Shown: positions 1-7,456 of the stretch, piece by piece | How the letters are laid out: each line of letters begins with the position of its first letter | Numbering within the stretch: the stretch's first letter is position 1 | Assembly (NCBI RefSeq): GCF_047324175.1 | Contig: NZ_CP178732.1 | Span: forward strand, 5,146,001-5,210,000 | DNA from: Acerihabitans sp015654925 | Lineage (GTDB): Bacteria; Pseudomonadota; Gammaproteobacteria; Enterobacterales; Enterobacteriaceae | Direction of reading: 5' to 3' | Length of the DNA: 64,000 nt | The notes under the pieces: model-generated | What the model was told of the DNA's origin: nothing | The model's database searches: none | The model's input: the letters and a program-made list of their open reading frames with translations, nothing else | Translations under genes and position numbers: made by a program

Positions 1-33
1 GATAATTCCGGTTAACTGCTTGATATCTGTCAT
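1..33 (-). CDS. N-terminal start of an unidentified gene leaving the window
   Basis: An ATG on the minus strand at 33-31 opens a frame reading MTDIKQLTGII up to the window edge. It is preceded by AAGG eight bases upstream, a reasonable ribosome binding site. Only 11 codons are visible, so no family can be named. A perfect 19-base palindrome lies about 120 bases upstream and may be its operator. Confidence 0.5.
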   Translation of the reverse strand, partial: MTDIKQLTGII

Positions 34-354
34 GCTATTGGCCTTATTTTGATACAACGCGAAGTGTGAAGGAGTGATGTTTTACGCACCGGATAAGCAA
101 CCATTGGATAAATAACCACCGGCTTGCGTGCTGCCGCGCCACGTTATTTTTGTTCTATATTATAGAACACGGTTGCATAATGCGTAACAAGATACTAGCA
201 CCGGCCTTTTAGGGGTGTAAATCCCCTATGGGAAGTGTGTGTTCAATTTGTACTCTGGATCACAAAATGTTCTGGGGAATATCTTTTACCGGGCGGCGGG
301 AAGTTATACCGCCGGGTGGCGGCAGCAGTGGGGCGCCGGGGCCAAGCCCCGGGA
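34..354. other. Intergenic region between the partial gene and the SDR gene
   Basis: About 320 bases with no convincing gene. It contains the palindrome at 151-169, a TAGGGG/CCCCTA hairpin near 210-228, and a GC-rich CCGGGGC/GCCCCGG hairpin at 336-352, just past the stop of the SDR gene. That last hairpin may help end the metQNI-luxS-SDR transcript, though no T-run follows it. A 12-codon ORF near 88 (FYAPDKQ) sits after AAGGAG with very tight spacing and is not called. Confidence 0.5.
151..169. promoter_or_regulatory. Perfect palindrome, candidate operator
   Basis: TGTTCTATA, a central T, then TATAGAACA form a perfect 19-base inverted repeat. It lies upstream of the minus-strand gene that starts at 33. 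Short AT-rich palindromes with a GTTCTA half-site resemble operators of IclR-type regulators; the link to that family is inference. Confidence 0.45.
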
Positions 355-1122
355 TTAGTGCATCGTCATGCCGCCGGTGACGTTGATCGCCTGGCCGGTC
401 ATATAGGACGCCAGCGGGCTGGCGAGGAAGACCACCACGTTGGCCACGTCGGCGGGCAGGGCCGTACGGCCCAGGGGAATTTGCGCGCAGTCCTCCGCCA
501 AAATATCCGCCGCCGCCAGTCCGCGCAGCAGCGCGCCCTCTTCGCGCTCGCGCCGCTTCATCGCGGTTTCGACGATGCCGGGGCACACGGCGTTAACCAG
601 AATATTATCCCGGGCCAGCTCAATGGCCAGCACCTTGGTCAGGCCCAGCACCGCGTGTTTGGACGCGACATATTGCCCCATCAGGCGATAACCGTTTTTG
701 CCGGCCTGGGAGGCGATGTTGATAATCCGGCCGCCGCCTTGCCGTTTCATGGGCCCTATCGCCGCCTGGGATATCAGGTAGACGCCTTTGGCATTCACCG
801 CCATCACCCGGTCCCATTCGCTTTCCGTCACCGATTCCACACGGCCCATGGCGGACACCCCGCTGTTGTTCACCAGGACATCCACCGCGCCGAAATGGGC
901 CACCGCGCAGGCAATTAGCGCCTCGGCGTGGCCCCGGCGGGTGACGTCGGTGCGGATATGCACCAGGCGCGCGCCGACCGCCCTGGCGCCGGGCGGACAG
1001 AGAATATCGCCGATCACCACGTTGGCGCCGGCCTCCAGGAACAGGGCGCCGATAGCTTCGCCGATACCGTTGAGCCCGCCGGTGATCACCGCGGTTTTAC
1101 CGCTGAAATCCAGGTTAAGCAT
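355..1122 (-). CDS. Short-chain dehydrogenase/reductase (SDR)
   Basis: A classical SDR of 255 residues, presumably a cytosolic NAD(P)-dependent carbonyl/alcohol oxidoreductase. The cofactor loop reads TGGLNGIG (about residues 15-22), the NNSG motif is near 86, and a catalytic Ser with YVASK is near 150. The C-terminus (TGQAINVTGGM) is typical of the family. It begins four bases after the luxS stop and is the last gene of the metQ-metN-metI-luxS operon. LuxS releases the reactive dicarbonyl DPD, so reduction of DPD or a derived sugar is one possible role; this rests on position only. The substrate cannot be read from the sequence. Confidence 0.9.
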   Translation of the reverse strand: MLNLDFSGKTAVITGGLNGIGEAIGALFLEAGANVVIGDILCPPGARAVGARLVHIRTDVTRRGHAEALIACAVAHFGAVDVLVNNSGVSAMGRVESVTESEWDRVMAVNAKGVYLISQAAIGPMKRQGGGRIINIASQAGKNGYRLMGQYVASKHAVLGLTKVLAIELARDNILVNAVCPGIVETAMKRREREEGALLRGLAAADILAEDCAQIPLGRTALPADVANVVVFLASPLASYMTGQAINVTGGMTMH

Positions 1123-1126
1123 GGCG

Positions 1127-1582
1127 TCAGGTCCGGAAAGGATTGTCGCTGATGCCGGCGGTCAGCACCAGGCGCGCGTATTCCTTGGCGGAAAACAGCG
1201 AATGATCGCGATAATTGCCGCACTCCAGCGCCGACACCGCCGGCACCGTGTCGGCCTCCAGCACCTGCTCCAGTACCCCGGTCAGGGCCGCGGCAATCTC
1301 CGCCGGGTTATGTTCATCCCAGATAATCAGATAAAAACCGGTGCGGCAGCCCATGGGCGACAGATCGATAATCCCCTTTAACTGGTCGCGCAATCCGGTG
1401 GCCAGCAGATGCTCCAGGGTATGCAGCGCCGCGGTGGGTAAAGCGTCCTGATTCGGCTGGAGAAAACGCAGATCGTATTTTTGCACGATGCTGCCCTGCT
1501 CGTTGCGTTCCGTACCGGCCAGGCGTACGTAAGGCGCGGTTACCTTGGTATGATCCAACTGAAAGCTTTCAACATTAGCCAT
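1127..1582 (-). CDS. luxS: S-ribosylhomocysteine lyase, short LuxS
   Basis: LuxS cleaves S-ribosylhomocysteine to homocysteine and DPD, the precursor of autoinducer-2. The ATG at 1582 is chosen over an upstream in-frame ATG at 1651 because it has AAGGAA in front and begins the family-like MANVESFQLDH. The product is 151 residues. The metal ligands are present as HTLEH (His54, Glu57, His58) and Cys121 in ECGNY, and the catalytic-loop Cys79 lies in SPMGCRTGF. E. coli LuxS is 171 residues. This shorter form, with the VESFQLDH start, looks closer to Firmicutes-type LuxS, so it may be a transferred paralogue. It sits directly after metI, and the CBS and cystathionine lyase genes nearby would consume the homocysteine it makes. 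Confidence 0.9.
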   Translation of the reverse strand: MANVESFQLDHTKVTAPYVRLAGTERNEQGSIVQKYDLRFLQPNQDALPTAALHTLEHLLATGLRDQLKGIIDLSPMGCRTGFYLIIWDEHNPAEIAAALTGVLEQVLEADTVPAVSALECGNYRDHSLFSAKEYARLVLTAGISDNPFRT

Positions 1583-1647
1583 GATAGGTTTCCTTATTAA
1601 TAAAGCCTGGCGGACAACGGTCCAGCAGGCAAAACGGCGCGGGAGAA

Positions 1648-2307
1648 TCACTCCCGCCGGATGCGCCGGGCCAGAAAATTACCCAGCGACTGCAACAGCT
1701 GGACGATGGCGATCAGCACCAGGGCGGTGGTAACGGTGGCGAAGGTATCAAAGCGCTGATAGCCATAGGTAATGGCCAGATCGCCGATGCCGCCGCCCCC
1801 GACCGTGCCCGCCATGGCGGTGGCGCCGATCAGGCCGATGGTGGCGGTGGTCAGCGCCAGGATCAGCGACGAGAGCGCCTCGGGCAGCAGAAAGTGCCAG
1901 ATGGCCTGCAGCGGGGTGGCGCCCATGGATTTGGCCGCTTCCAGGATGCCCGGGTCGACATCCAGCAGCGAGTTTTCCACCAGCCGGGCGATATAAGGAG
2001 CAATAAAAATAATCAGCGGCACGATGGCGCCGGGCGTACCGATCGTGGTGTGCACGATAAGCCGGGTAAACGGAATGATGGTAATCATCAAAATAATAAA
2101 CGGCAGTGAACGCACGATATTCACGATGGGATTGATAATGGCATAGGCCGCCCGGTTGTGAATTAATCCGCCGGGGCGGGTCACCACCAGATAGATTCCC
2201 AGCGGAATGCCAATCAGCGAGCCGATGACCAGGGAAATGCTGACCATCAGCAGCGTATCGTGCAGGGCGATTAAGAACTGCTCTGCGGTTATTGCCGTGT
2301 CGAACAT
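1648..2307 (-). CDS. metI: MetI-type ABC transporter permease
   Basis: Inner-membrane permease of a methionine-type (MetNIQ/NlpA class) ABC importer, 219 residues. The protein is strongly hydrophobic, with about five membrane segments. The EAA coupling loop is readable as EAAKSMGATPLQAIWHFLLP (about 130-150), and it ends ... LGNFLARRIRRE. Its start overlaps the end of metN by 19 bases, indicating translational coupling, and luxS follows 65 bases downstream. The family imports methionine and related sulfur compounds; the substrate here is inferred from the neighbouring transsulfuration genes. Confidence 0.93.
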   Translation of the reverse strand: MFDTAITAEQFLIALHDTLLMVSISLVIGSLIGIPLGIYLVVTRPGGLIHNRAAYAIINPIVNIVRSLPFIILMITIIPFTRLIVHTTIGTPGAIVPLIIFIAPYIARLVENSLLDVDPGILEAAKSMGATPLQAIWHFLLPEALSSLILALTTATIGLIGATAMAGTVGGGGIGDLAITYGYQRFDTFATVTTALVLIAIVQLLQSLGNFLARRIRRE

Positions 2308-3326
2308 AGATCGATCTCCTGGATATCCACGCCGGCTTGCGCCAGGAAAGCCACGGCGCCGTCGATTTGCCCCGGTTCGCCGTTAAGCTGGACCATCATA
2401 AATCCCAGCGTCACGTCCTGGACCTCGGACATACTGGCATACAGAATATTCACCTCGACATCGAACCGTTTGATCAGGTTATTAATAATCGGCCGGTTGG
2501 CGGCCAGGCCGATAAACTCCAGCCGCAGCCGCCTGCCGCGGGTATCGTGGCGCAGCTCATCGCGGATACTGTCCGGCAGCCGATCCTGGATCACGGTGCG
2601 GACGAAATTCACGGTGGCGGGATGGGAGGGGTGGCCGAAGACGTCAATCACCGCGCCCTGTTCGATAATGGCGCCCCGCTCCATAACCGCGACCTTATTG
2701 CAGATTTTCTGGATAACCGTCATCTCATGGGTAATCAGCAAAATGGTGATGTTATATTCCCGGTTGATGCGTTTGAGCAGCAGCAGGATTTGGGCGGTGG
2801 TTTGCGGGTCCAGCGCCGAGGTGGCTTCGTCGCACAGCAGGATTGACGGGTTGGTGGCCAGGGCGCGGGCAATGCCCACCCGTTGCTTCTGGCCGCCGGA
2901 CAGCTCATCGGGGTAACTGTGCGCCCGGTCGCCGAGGCCGACGAACGCCAGCAACTCCGCCACCCGCGCCCGGACAAAAGCGCGATCCTTACCCAGCAGC
3001 ACCAGCGGCATGGCCACGTTTTGCCATGCGGTTTTGGACAATAGCAAATTAAAATTCTGAAAAATCATACCGATATCTTTTTTAATCGCCCGCAGCTGCT
3101 GCTGGCTGAAGCGATTGATCGCCGCGCCGTTAATCACCACCTCCCCCGTGGTGGGGATCTCAAGCGCGTTGACCAGCCGGAGCAGCGTGCTTTTACCCGC
3201 GCCGCTATAACCGATAATGCCGAAGATATCGCCTTTTTCCACCCGCAGATTGATACCCTGCAACGCCTCTATTTTTATGCCTTTACGCTCGAAGGTTTTG
3301 CTGATGTTGTTCAATTCAATCATCAT
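2289..3326 (-). CDS. metN: MetN-type ABC transporter ATPase with NIL domain
   Basis: ATPase subunit of the first MetNIQ importer, 345 residues. Walker A reads GYSGAGKST (about 39-47), the signature LSGGQKQR is near 142, and Walker B with ILLCDEATSALDP is near 165. The C-terminal 75 residues form the NIL (ACT-like) domain, which in E. coli MetN binds methionine and shuts the transporter when internal methionine is high. Either of two adjacent ATG codons may be the start. It lies between metQ and metI in a compact operon. The second MetN in this island lacks the NIL domain, so the two systems should differ in feedback control. Confidence 0.95.
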   Translation of the reverse strand: MMIELNNISKTFERKGIKIEALQGINLRVEKGDIFGIIGYSGAGKSTLLRLVNALEIPTTGEVVINGAAINRFSQQQLRAIKKDIGMIFQNFNLLLSKTAWQNVAMPLVLLGKDRAFVRARVAELLAFVGLGDRAHSYPDELSGGQKQRVGIARALATNPSILLCDEATSALDPQTTAQILLLLKRINREYNITILLITHEMTVIQKICNKVAVMERGAIIEQGAVIDVFGHPSHPATVNFVRTVIQDRLPDSIRDELRHDTRGRRLRLEFIGLAANRPIINNLIKRFDVEVNILYASMSEVQDVTLGFMMVQLNGEPGQIDGAVAFLAQAGVDIQEIDLCSTRQ

Positions 3327-3354
3327 GGTTTCTCAATCGACGCGCTCCCGGGGT

Positions 3355-4182
3355 TTACTGCAAATAATCAGGCAGCAAATAGCCGGCATACTGGCTGTCG
3401 CCATGGATATATTGCTTGAATGCCGCCGAGTGATAACCCTCGATAATATCTTTGGCAAACGGGGCGTCTTTATTTTTACCCGCCACGGTCACCACGTTGA
3501 TAAATCCTTGGGTGGGATTTTCCAGGCGCAGCGCCGAGGACAGCTTCATGCCGCTGGAGACGGCGAAATTGCCCTGGATCGCGCCATAATCCACATCCGG
3601 CAACGCCCGCACCTGCTGGGCGTTATCCATTTCCTTGAACTGGATTTTATAGGGGTTATCGCTGATATTCTTCTGCGAGAAGGTCGCGGGGTCCACATTG
3701 GGGGCGATTTTGATCCAGCCGAGATCTTGCAGCAGCAGCGCGGCGCGGTACTCATTGGACGGCTGGTTGGGAACCGAAATCACGGCGCCCGGCGCCGGGG
3801 GATTGGCATTGGTATGCTTATTGGAATAAAGCCCCATCGGCGGGGTAGGCACCTGGACAATGCCAATATTATCAATGCCGAGGCGCTCATTGACCGATTT
3901 CAGGTACACCGGATGCTGCATGATATTGGCGTCGATTTCGCCGGTATTGACCGCGTTATTCACCTGGATGCCGTCGCTGAAGTCGCGATACTCGATGGCG
4001 TAGCCCTTTTGTTGCAAATAAGGGGCGACGCCTTTCTCGAACTGCTCTTTATAGGGGCCGGGGTTAAAACCCAGTTTCAAGGTCTTATCTTGCCCGGCGG
4101 CGCTCACGCTTAACGACGCCATGGCCAATACCGCCGCCAGAGAAGACGCGGCCAACCGGCCGGCGGTTAAACGCAGTTTCAT
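3355..4182 (-). CDS. metQ: MetQ/NlpA-family periplasmic binding protein
   Basis: Substrate-binding protein of the first MetNIQ importer, 275 residues from the ATG at 4182, which has GGGA at good distance; an in-frame ATG lies two codons upstream. A Sec signal peptide ends near SVSA-AGQ. There is no lipobox cysteine, unlike E. coli MetQ, so the protein is predicted to be soluble periplasmic. The mature part matches the NlpA family (LKLGFNPGPYKEQFEKG, EIDANIMQHPVYL). It is the first gene of the operon metQ-metN-metI-luxS-SDR. A 24-codon upstream ORF ends inside its start codon as ATGA. The ligand is probably methionine or another organosulfur compound. Confidence 0.9.
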   Translation of the reverse strand: MKLRLTAGRLAASSLAAVLAMASLSVSAAGQDKTLKLGFNPGPYKEQFEKGVAPYLQQKGYAIEYRDFSDGIQVNNAVNTGEIDANIMQHPVYLKSVNERLGIDNIGIVQVPTPPMGLYSNKHTNANPPAPGAVISVPNQPSNEYRAALLLQDLGWIKIAPNVDPATFSQKNISDNPYKIQFKEMDNAQQVRALPDVDYGAIQGNFAVSSGMKLSSALRLENPTQGFINVVTVAGKNKDAPFAKDIIEGYHSAAFKQYIHGDSQYAGYLLPDYLQ

Positions 4183-4253
4183 AAACATTCCCGATTAATT
4201 AAATCAAAAAAATAACCCGCCCGGTTCAGCCAGACAGATAAGCGTATTATCAT
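4179..4253 (-). CDS. Possible 24-codon upstream ORF coupled to metQ
   Basis: The frame starts at ATG 4253-4251 after GGACGGTG and reads MIIRLSVWLNRAG..., ending RECL. Its TGA overlaps the metQ ATG at 4182 as ATGA, the arrangement used for translational coupling. It has only one Cys and no Met run, so an amino-acid-sensing attenuator is not evident. It could easily be chance; there is no family support. Confidence 0.25.
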   Translation of the reverse strand: MIIRLSVWLNRAGYFFDLINRECL

Positions 4254-4615
4254 CACCGTCCAGGGACGGGTAAGATCTTATTCAAACATGATGTCAATAA
4301 GGGGTAAACCAAGAAATTAGCGTTAGCTTAGCTGTTTTTAAGCTATAACCTGCAATGCCGGGAAAGATATTCGCCAGGGATTAATAATATTAAAAACCCA
4401 GGGAGTAAACGGGAATTTTCCGTACGGATATAGCTATTATTGCTGAGTTATGTTTTTTATTTCTAATGGCGCTTCGGTATTGCTGAAATAATGCCTGATG
4501 GTATGACCGGCCAGAATTTTCCGCCTGCCGCGGATCGGGAATCGTTCCCCCCGCAGGCGAATAATATGACATCGGGGCGTCATACGCCCTGCTTACCCAG
4601 GATCAAGGAAACGTT
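4254..4615. promoter_or_regulatory. Divergent promoter region of metQ and the aminotransferase gene
   Basis: This stretch separates two divergent transcripts and is AT-rich in its middle. On the minus strand a TTGACA-like -35 element lies at 4292-4297. Near the aminotransferase gene, CGCCTGC (4522-4528) pairs with GCAGGCG (4553-4559) around an inner GGGAA/TTCCC hairpin, so the 5' leader is structured. A minus-strand frame at 4390-4572 is not supported by a ribosome binding site or a recognisable family. Regulator sites (MetJ, CysB) could not be assigned with confidence. Confidence 0.4.
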
Positions 4616-5788
4616 ATGCCTGATTTCGCCCCCGCCCGGCGGGTAACTTCCCTGCCGGAAAATTTGTTTAACCAGTTGGAACAGCAGGCATTGCTGGCCG
4701 GCGGTTCGGCGCGGCCGCTGATCGATCTCTCCAAGGGCAGCCCGGACCAGCCGCCGCACGATGCTATTATTCAGCGCCTGCGTGCGGCGGCGCTGGATGC
4801 CGATAACCACGGTTATCCGCCCTTTCTCGGTAAAAACAGCACCAAGCGCGCCATAGCCGACTTTTATCGGCGCCAGTACGACGTGGCGGTTGACGCCGAC
4901 ACCGAGGTCGCGTTATTCCACGGTTCGCATATTGGCGTCATGGGTATTCCCCAGGCTATCGTCAATCCCGGTGAAACCATTATCGGCACCGATCCGTGTT
5001 ACCCGGTATATCGTTCGGCGGCCCAGCTGGCGCAGGCCGATTTCCACGCCATCCCGGTGGAGGAGCGCGACGGTTTCCTGCCCGATTATGCCCGCGTGCC
5101 GCCGGACGTGGCCGCTAAGGCGCGCCTGCTGCTGCTTAATTATCCCAATAATCCCACCGGCGCCCTGGCCACCCTGCCGTTTTTCGAACGTACGCTGGCG
5201 TTCGCCCGGGATAACCACCTCGCGGTGCTGCACGATTTCGCCTACGCGGCCCTGGGGGACGGCGCCGCTCCGCCGCTTAGCCTGCTGCAAGTCCCCGGGG
5301 CCAAAGCGTTTGCGGTGGAAACTTATACCCTGTCGAAAACCTTTAATATGGCCGGCTGGCGTTTTGGTTTCGCCGTCGGCAACGCCTCGATTATCGCCGC
5401 CTTTAACCAGTTCCATATCCATGCGTATAGCAGCGTCTACGGCGCGGTGCAGGATGCGGCCGAAACCGCGCTGGCCCTGCCGCGCCACGAGGTCGACGCC
5501 ATAAACCGGATTTATCGCCAGCGCCGGGCGACGCTGATGTACCACCTGGCGCGCATTGGCTGGCGCGCCAATCCGTGCGTGGGGTCATTTTTCGTCTGGC
5601 TGAGGGTGCCCCCGGGGCATGATTCGCAGACATTTACCCGCCTGCTGCTGGAACAGGCGCAGGTATTGGTGGCGCCGGGCATCGGGTTTGGCCAGGGCGG
5701 CAGCGATTACGTCAGGATCAGCCTGACCGTCAACGAAGGTCTTTTGACCGAAGCCATTGAACGTATCGGCGCTTTGGCGCTGTTTTAA
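4616..5788 (+). CDS. PLP-dependent class I/II aminotransferase
   Basis: A fold-type I aminotransferase of 390 residues, started at the ATG that follows AAGGAAACGTT. Family marks are NYPNNPTGA (about 177-185), the aspartate region HDFAYAALGD, and the PLP-lysine motif TLSKTFNMAGWRFGF (Lys near 243). The group includes methionine, kynurenine and LL-diaminopimelate aminotransferases. It leads the plus-strand series that continues with cystathionine beta-synthase and a cystathionine lyase, so an amino or keto acid linked to sulfur metabolism (for example methionine or its 2-keto acid) is a reasonable guess. The exact substrate is unknown. Confidence 0.88.
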   Translation: MPDFAPARRVTSLPENLFNQLEQQALLAGGSARPLIDLSKGSPDQPPHDAIIQRLRAAALDADNHGYPPFLGKNSTKRAIADFYRRQYDVAVDADTEVALFHGSHIGVMGIPQAIVNPGETIIGTDPCYPVYRSAAQLAQADFHAIPVEERDGFLPDYARVPPDVAAKARLLLLNYPNNPTGALATLPFFERTLAFARDNHLAVLHDFAYAALGDGAAPPLSLLQVPGAKAFAVETYTLSKTFNMAGWRFGFAVGNASIIAAFNQFHIHAYSSVYGAVQDAAETALALPRHEVDAINRIYRQRRATLMYHLARIGWRANPCVGSFFVWLRVPPGHDSQTFTRLLLEQAQVLVAPGIGFGQGGSDYVRISLTVNEGLLTEAIERIGALALF

Positions 5789-6008
5789 TCCCCGCGGCGC
5801 TTAGACATTTTTCAGCTTTGCTTTACCGGTTTCGCACTTAAGCCGGCCTTCTTCTCCCCGCCATTTTTCTCCCGCCCGCGCCAAAACCCCGGCCGGCGCC
5901 GGAGAGCATTTTGGTTTGTCTTTCCTTACCGCTATACGGCTGAACATCCCGATGGCCAAACAGATTAATATATTCCATAAAGGCATATGCAGTAGTTATT
6001 TGTTCTTT

Positions 6009-6065
6009 AAAAGCGGCCATGATTCAGTCCTATTATCCACGAAAATCATCCAAGACCGCTTTTTT
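6009..6065 (+). terminator. Hairpin with T-run just upstream of the CBS gene, possible attenuator
   Basis: AAAAGCGG (6009-6016) pairs with CCGCTTTT (6056-6063), with an inner ATGATT/AATCAT pairing and six T residues ending at 6065. The CBS start codon follows 11 bases later. A terminator placed at the ribosome binding site of the next gene suggests either the end of the aminotransferase transcript or conditional readthrough. The 280-base leader before it has no clear gene. Confidence 0.4.
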
Positions 6066-6075
6066 GGGAGCAACA

Positions 6076-7446
6076 ATGCCATTACCTGATTCCGTACTGG
6101 ACCTGATCGGCCATACCCCCGTGATGGAGCTGACGCGGCTTGATAGCGGCCCTTGCCGCCTGTTTATCAAATTGGAAAATCAAAACCCCGGCGGTTCCAT
6201 CAAGGATCGCGTGGCGCTGTCGATGATTGAGCAGGCCGAACGCCGGGGCGATCTGCCCCCCGGCGGGACGATTATCGAGGCGACGGCGGGCAATACCGGG
6301 CTGGGGCTGGCGCTGGTGGCCGCGCAAAAGGGCTACCAGCTGATTTTGGTGGTGCCGGATAAAATGAGCCGCGAGAAAATTTTCCACCTGCGGGCGCTGG
6401 GAGCGAAAGTTTTGCTGACCCGCTCCGACGTGGGTAAAGGCCATCCGGCCTATTACCAGGATTACGCCCGCCGCCTGGCGCAGGAAACCCCCGGCGCGCT
6501 GTATATCGATCAGTTTAATAATGCCGCCAATCCCCTGGCCCATTACCAGACCACCGCCCCCGAACTGTGGCGGCAAATGGCGGGGGATATCGACGCCATC
6601 GTGGTCGGCGTCGGATCGGGAGGCACTCTGGGCGGGCTGCGGCGCTTCTTTAACGAAGTGTCGCCCAAAACCGAGTTTATCCTCGCCGACCCGGCGGGGT
6701 CGATTTTGGCCGATCTGGTGGAACACGGCACCACGCCTGAACCCGGCAGCTGGCTGGTGGAGGGTATCGGCGAGGATTTCGTGCCGCCGCTCAGCCACGT
6801 GGAAGAGTTGAGCCAGGCCTATCGGATTACCGATGCCGAAGCCTTCGATACCGCCCGCGGCCTGCTGCACCGGGAAGGCATCCTGGCCGGGTCCTCCACC
6901 GGCACCCTGCTGGCGGCGGCGCTGCGCTATTGCCGGGCGCAGACCGCGCCCAAGCGGGTGGCCACTTTTGCCTGCGATAGCGGTAATAAATACCTGTCCA
7001 AAATGTTCAATGATGACTGGCTGCGCCAGCAGGGACTGCTACAGCGTCCGGTCACCGGCGACCTGCGCGATTTTATCGCCTTTCGCCATGACGAAGGGGC
7101 GACGGTATTCGCCCTGCCGGACGACACCCTGGCCACCGCCCATGCCCGAATGCGCCTGTACGATATCTCACAGTTGCCGGTGCTGGATAACGGCCGGCTG
7201 GTGGGGCTGATCGATGAATGGGATATTCTGACGCAGGTCCGGGCCGATGCCGAACGGTTCGGCCTGCCGGTGGATGCGGCCATGACGCGCGACGTCATAA
7301 CCCTGCCCAAGGAAGCCGACGAAGCGACGCTGCTGCGGACCTTCGGGCAAGGGCACGTGGCGGTGGTCATGGACGGCGAACAATTTCTGGGACTGATTAC
7401 CCGCGCCGATGTGCTTAATACCTGGCGCAACCGCATTCATTCATAA
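6076..7446 (+). CDS. Cystathionine beta-synthase with tandem CBS domains
   Basis: A fold-type II PLP enzyme of 456 residues expected to join serine (or O-acetylserine) and homocysteine to cystathionine. The ATG at 6076 is preferred because GGGAG precedes it; an in-frame ATG at 6019 has no ribosome binding site. The PLP lysine is Lys43 in NPGGSIKDR, the substrate loop is EATAGNTGLG, and the phosphate loop is GVGSGGTLGG. Residues about 335-456 form two CBS (Bateman) domains, as in eukaryotic CBS, but there is no N-terminal haem domain. The domain order argues for CBS rather than plain cysteine synthase. The cystathionine lyase gene starts 10 bases after its stop. Confidence 0.9.
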   Translation: MPLPDSVLDLIGHTPVMELTRLDSGPCRLFIKLENQNPGGSIKDRVALSMIEQAERRGDLPPGGTIIEATAGNTGLGLALVAAQKGYQLILVVPDKMSREKIFHLRALGAKVLLTRSDVGKGHPAYYQDYARRLAQETPGALYIDQFNNAANPLAHYQTTAPELWRQMAGDIDAIVVGVGSGGTLGGLRRFFNEVSPKTEFILADPAGSILADLVEHGTTPEPGSWLVEGIGEDFVPPLSHVEELSQAYRITDAEAFDTARGLLHREGILAGSSTGTLLAAALRYCRAQTAPKRVATFACDSGNKYLSKMFNDDWLRQQGLLQRPVTGDLRDFIAFRHDEGATVFALPDDTLATAHARMRLYDISQLPVLDNGRLVGLIDEWDILTQVRADAERFGLPVDAAMTRDVITLPKEADEATLLRTFGQGHVAVVMDGEQFLGLITRADVLNTWRNRIHS

Positions 7447-7456
7447 GGATAATATC

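Noticed and set aside
88..126. 12-codon ORF after AAGGAG
   Set aside because: Spacing of the site to the ATG is only two bases, and there is no downstream gene on that strand.
4390..4572. 60-codon minus-strand ORF in the metQ-aminotransferase gap
   Set aside because: No ribosome binding site, no family resemblance, and it covers the structured leader and promoter region.
5952..6089. 45-codon plus-strand ORF overlapping the CBS start
   Set aside because: No ribosome binding site, no enrichment of Cys or Met codons, and it runs through a likely terminator hairpin.
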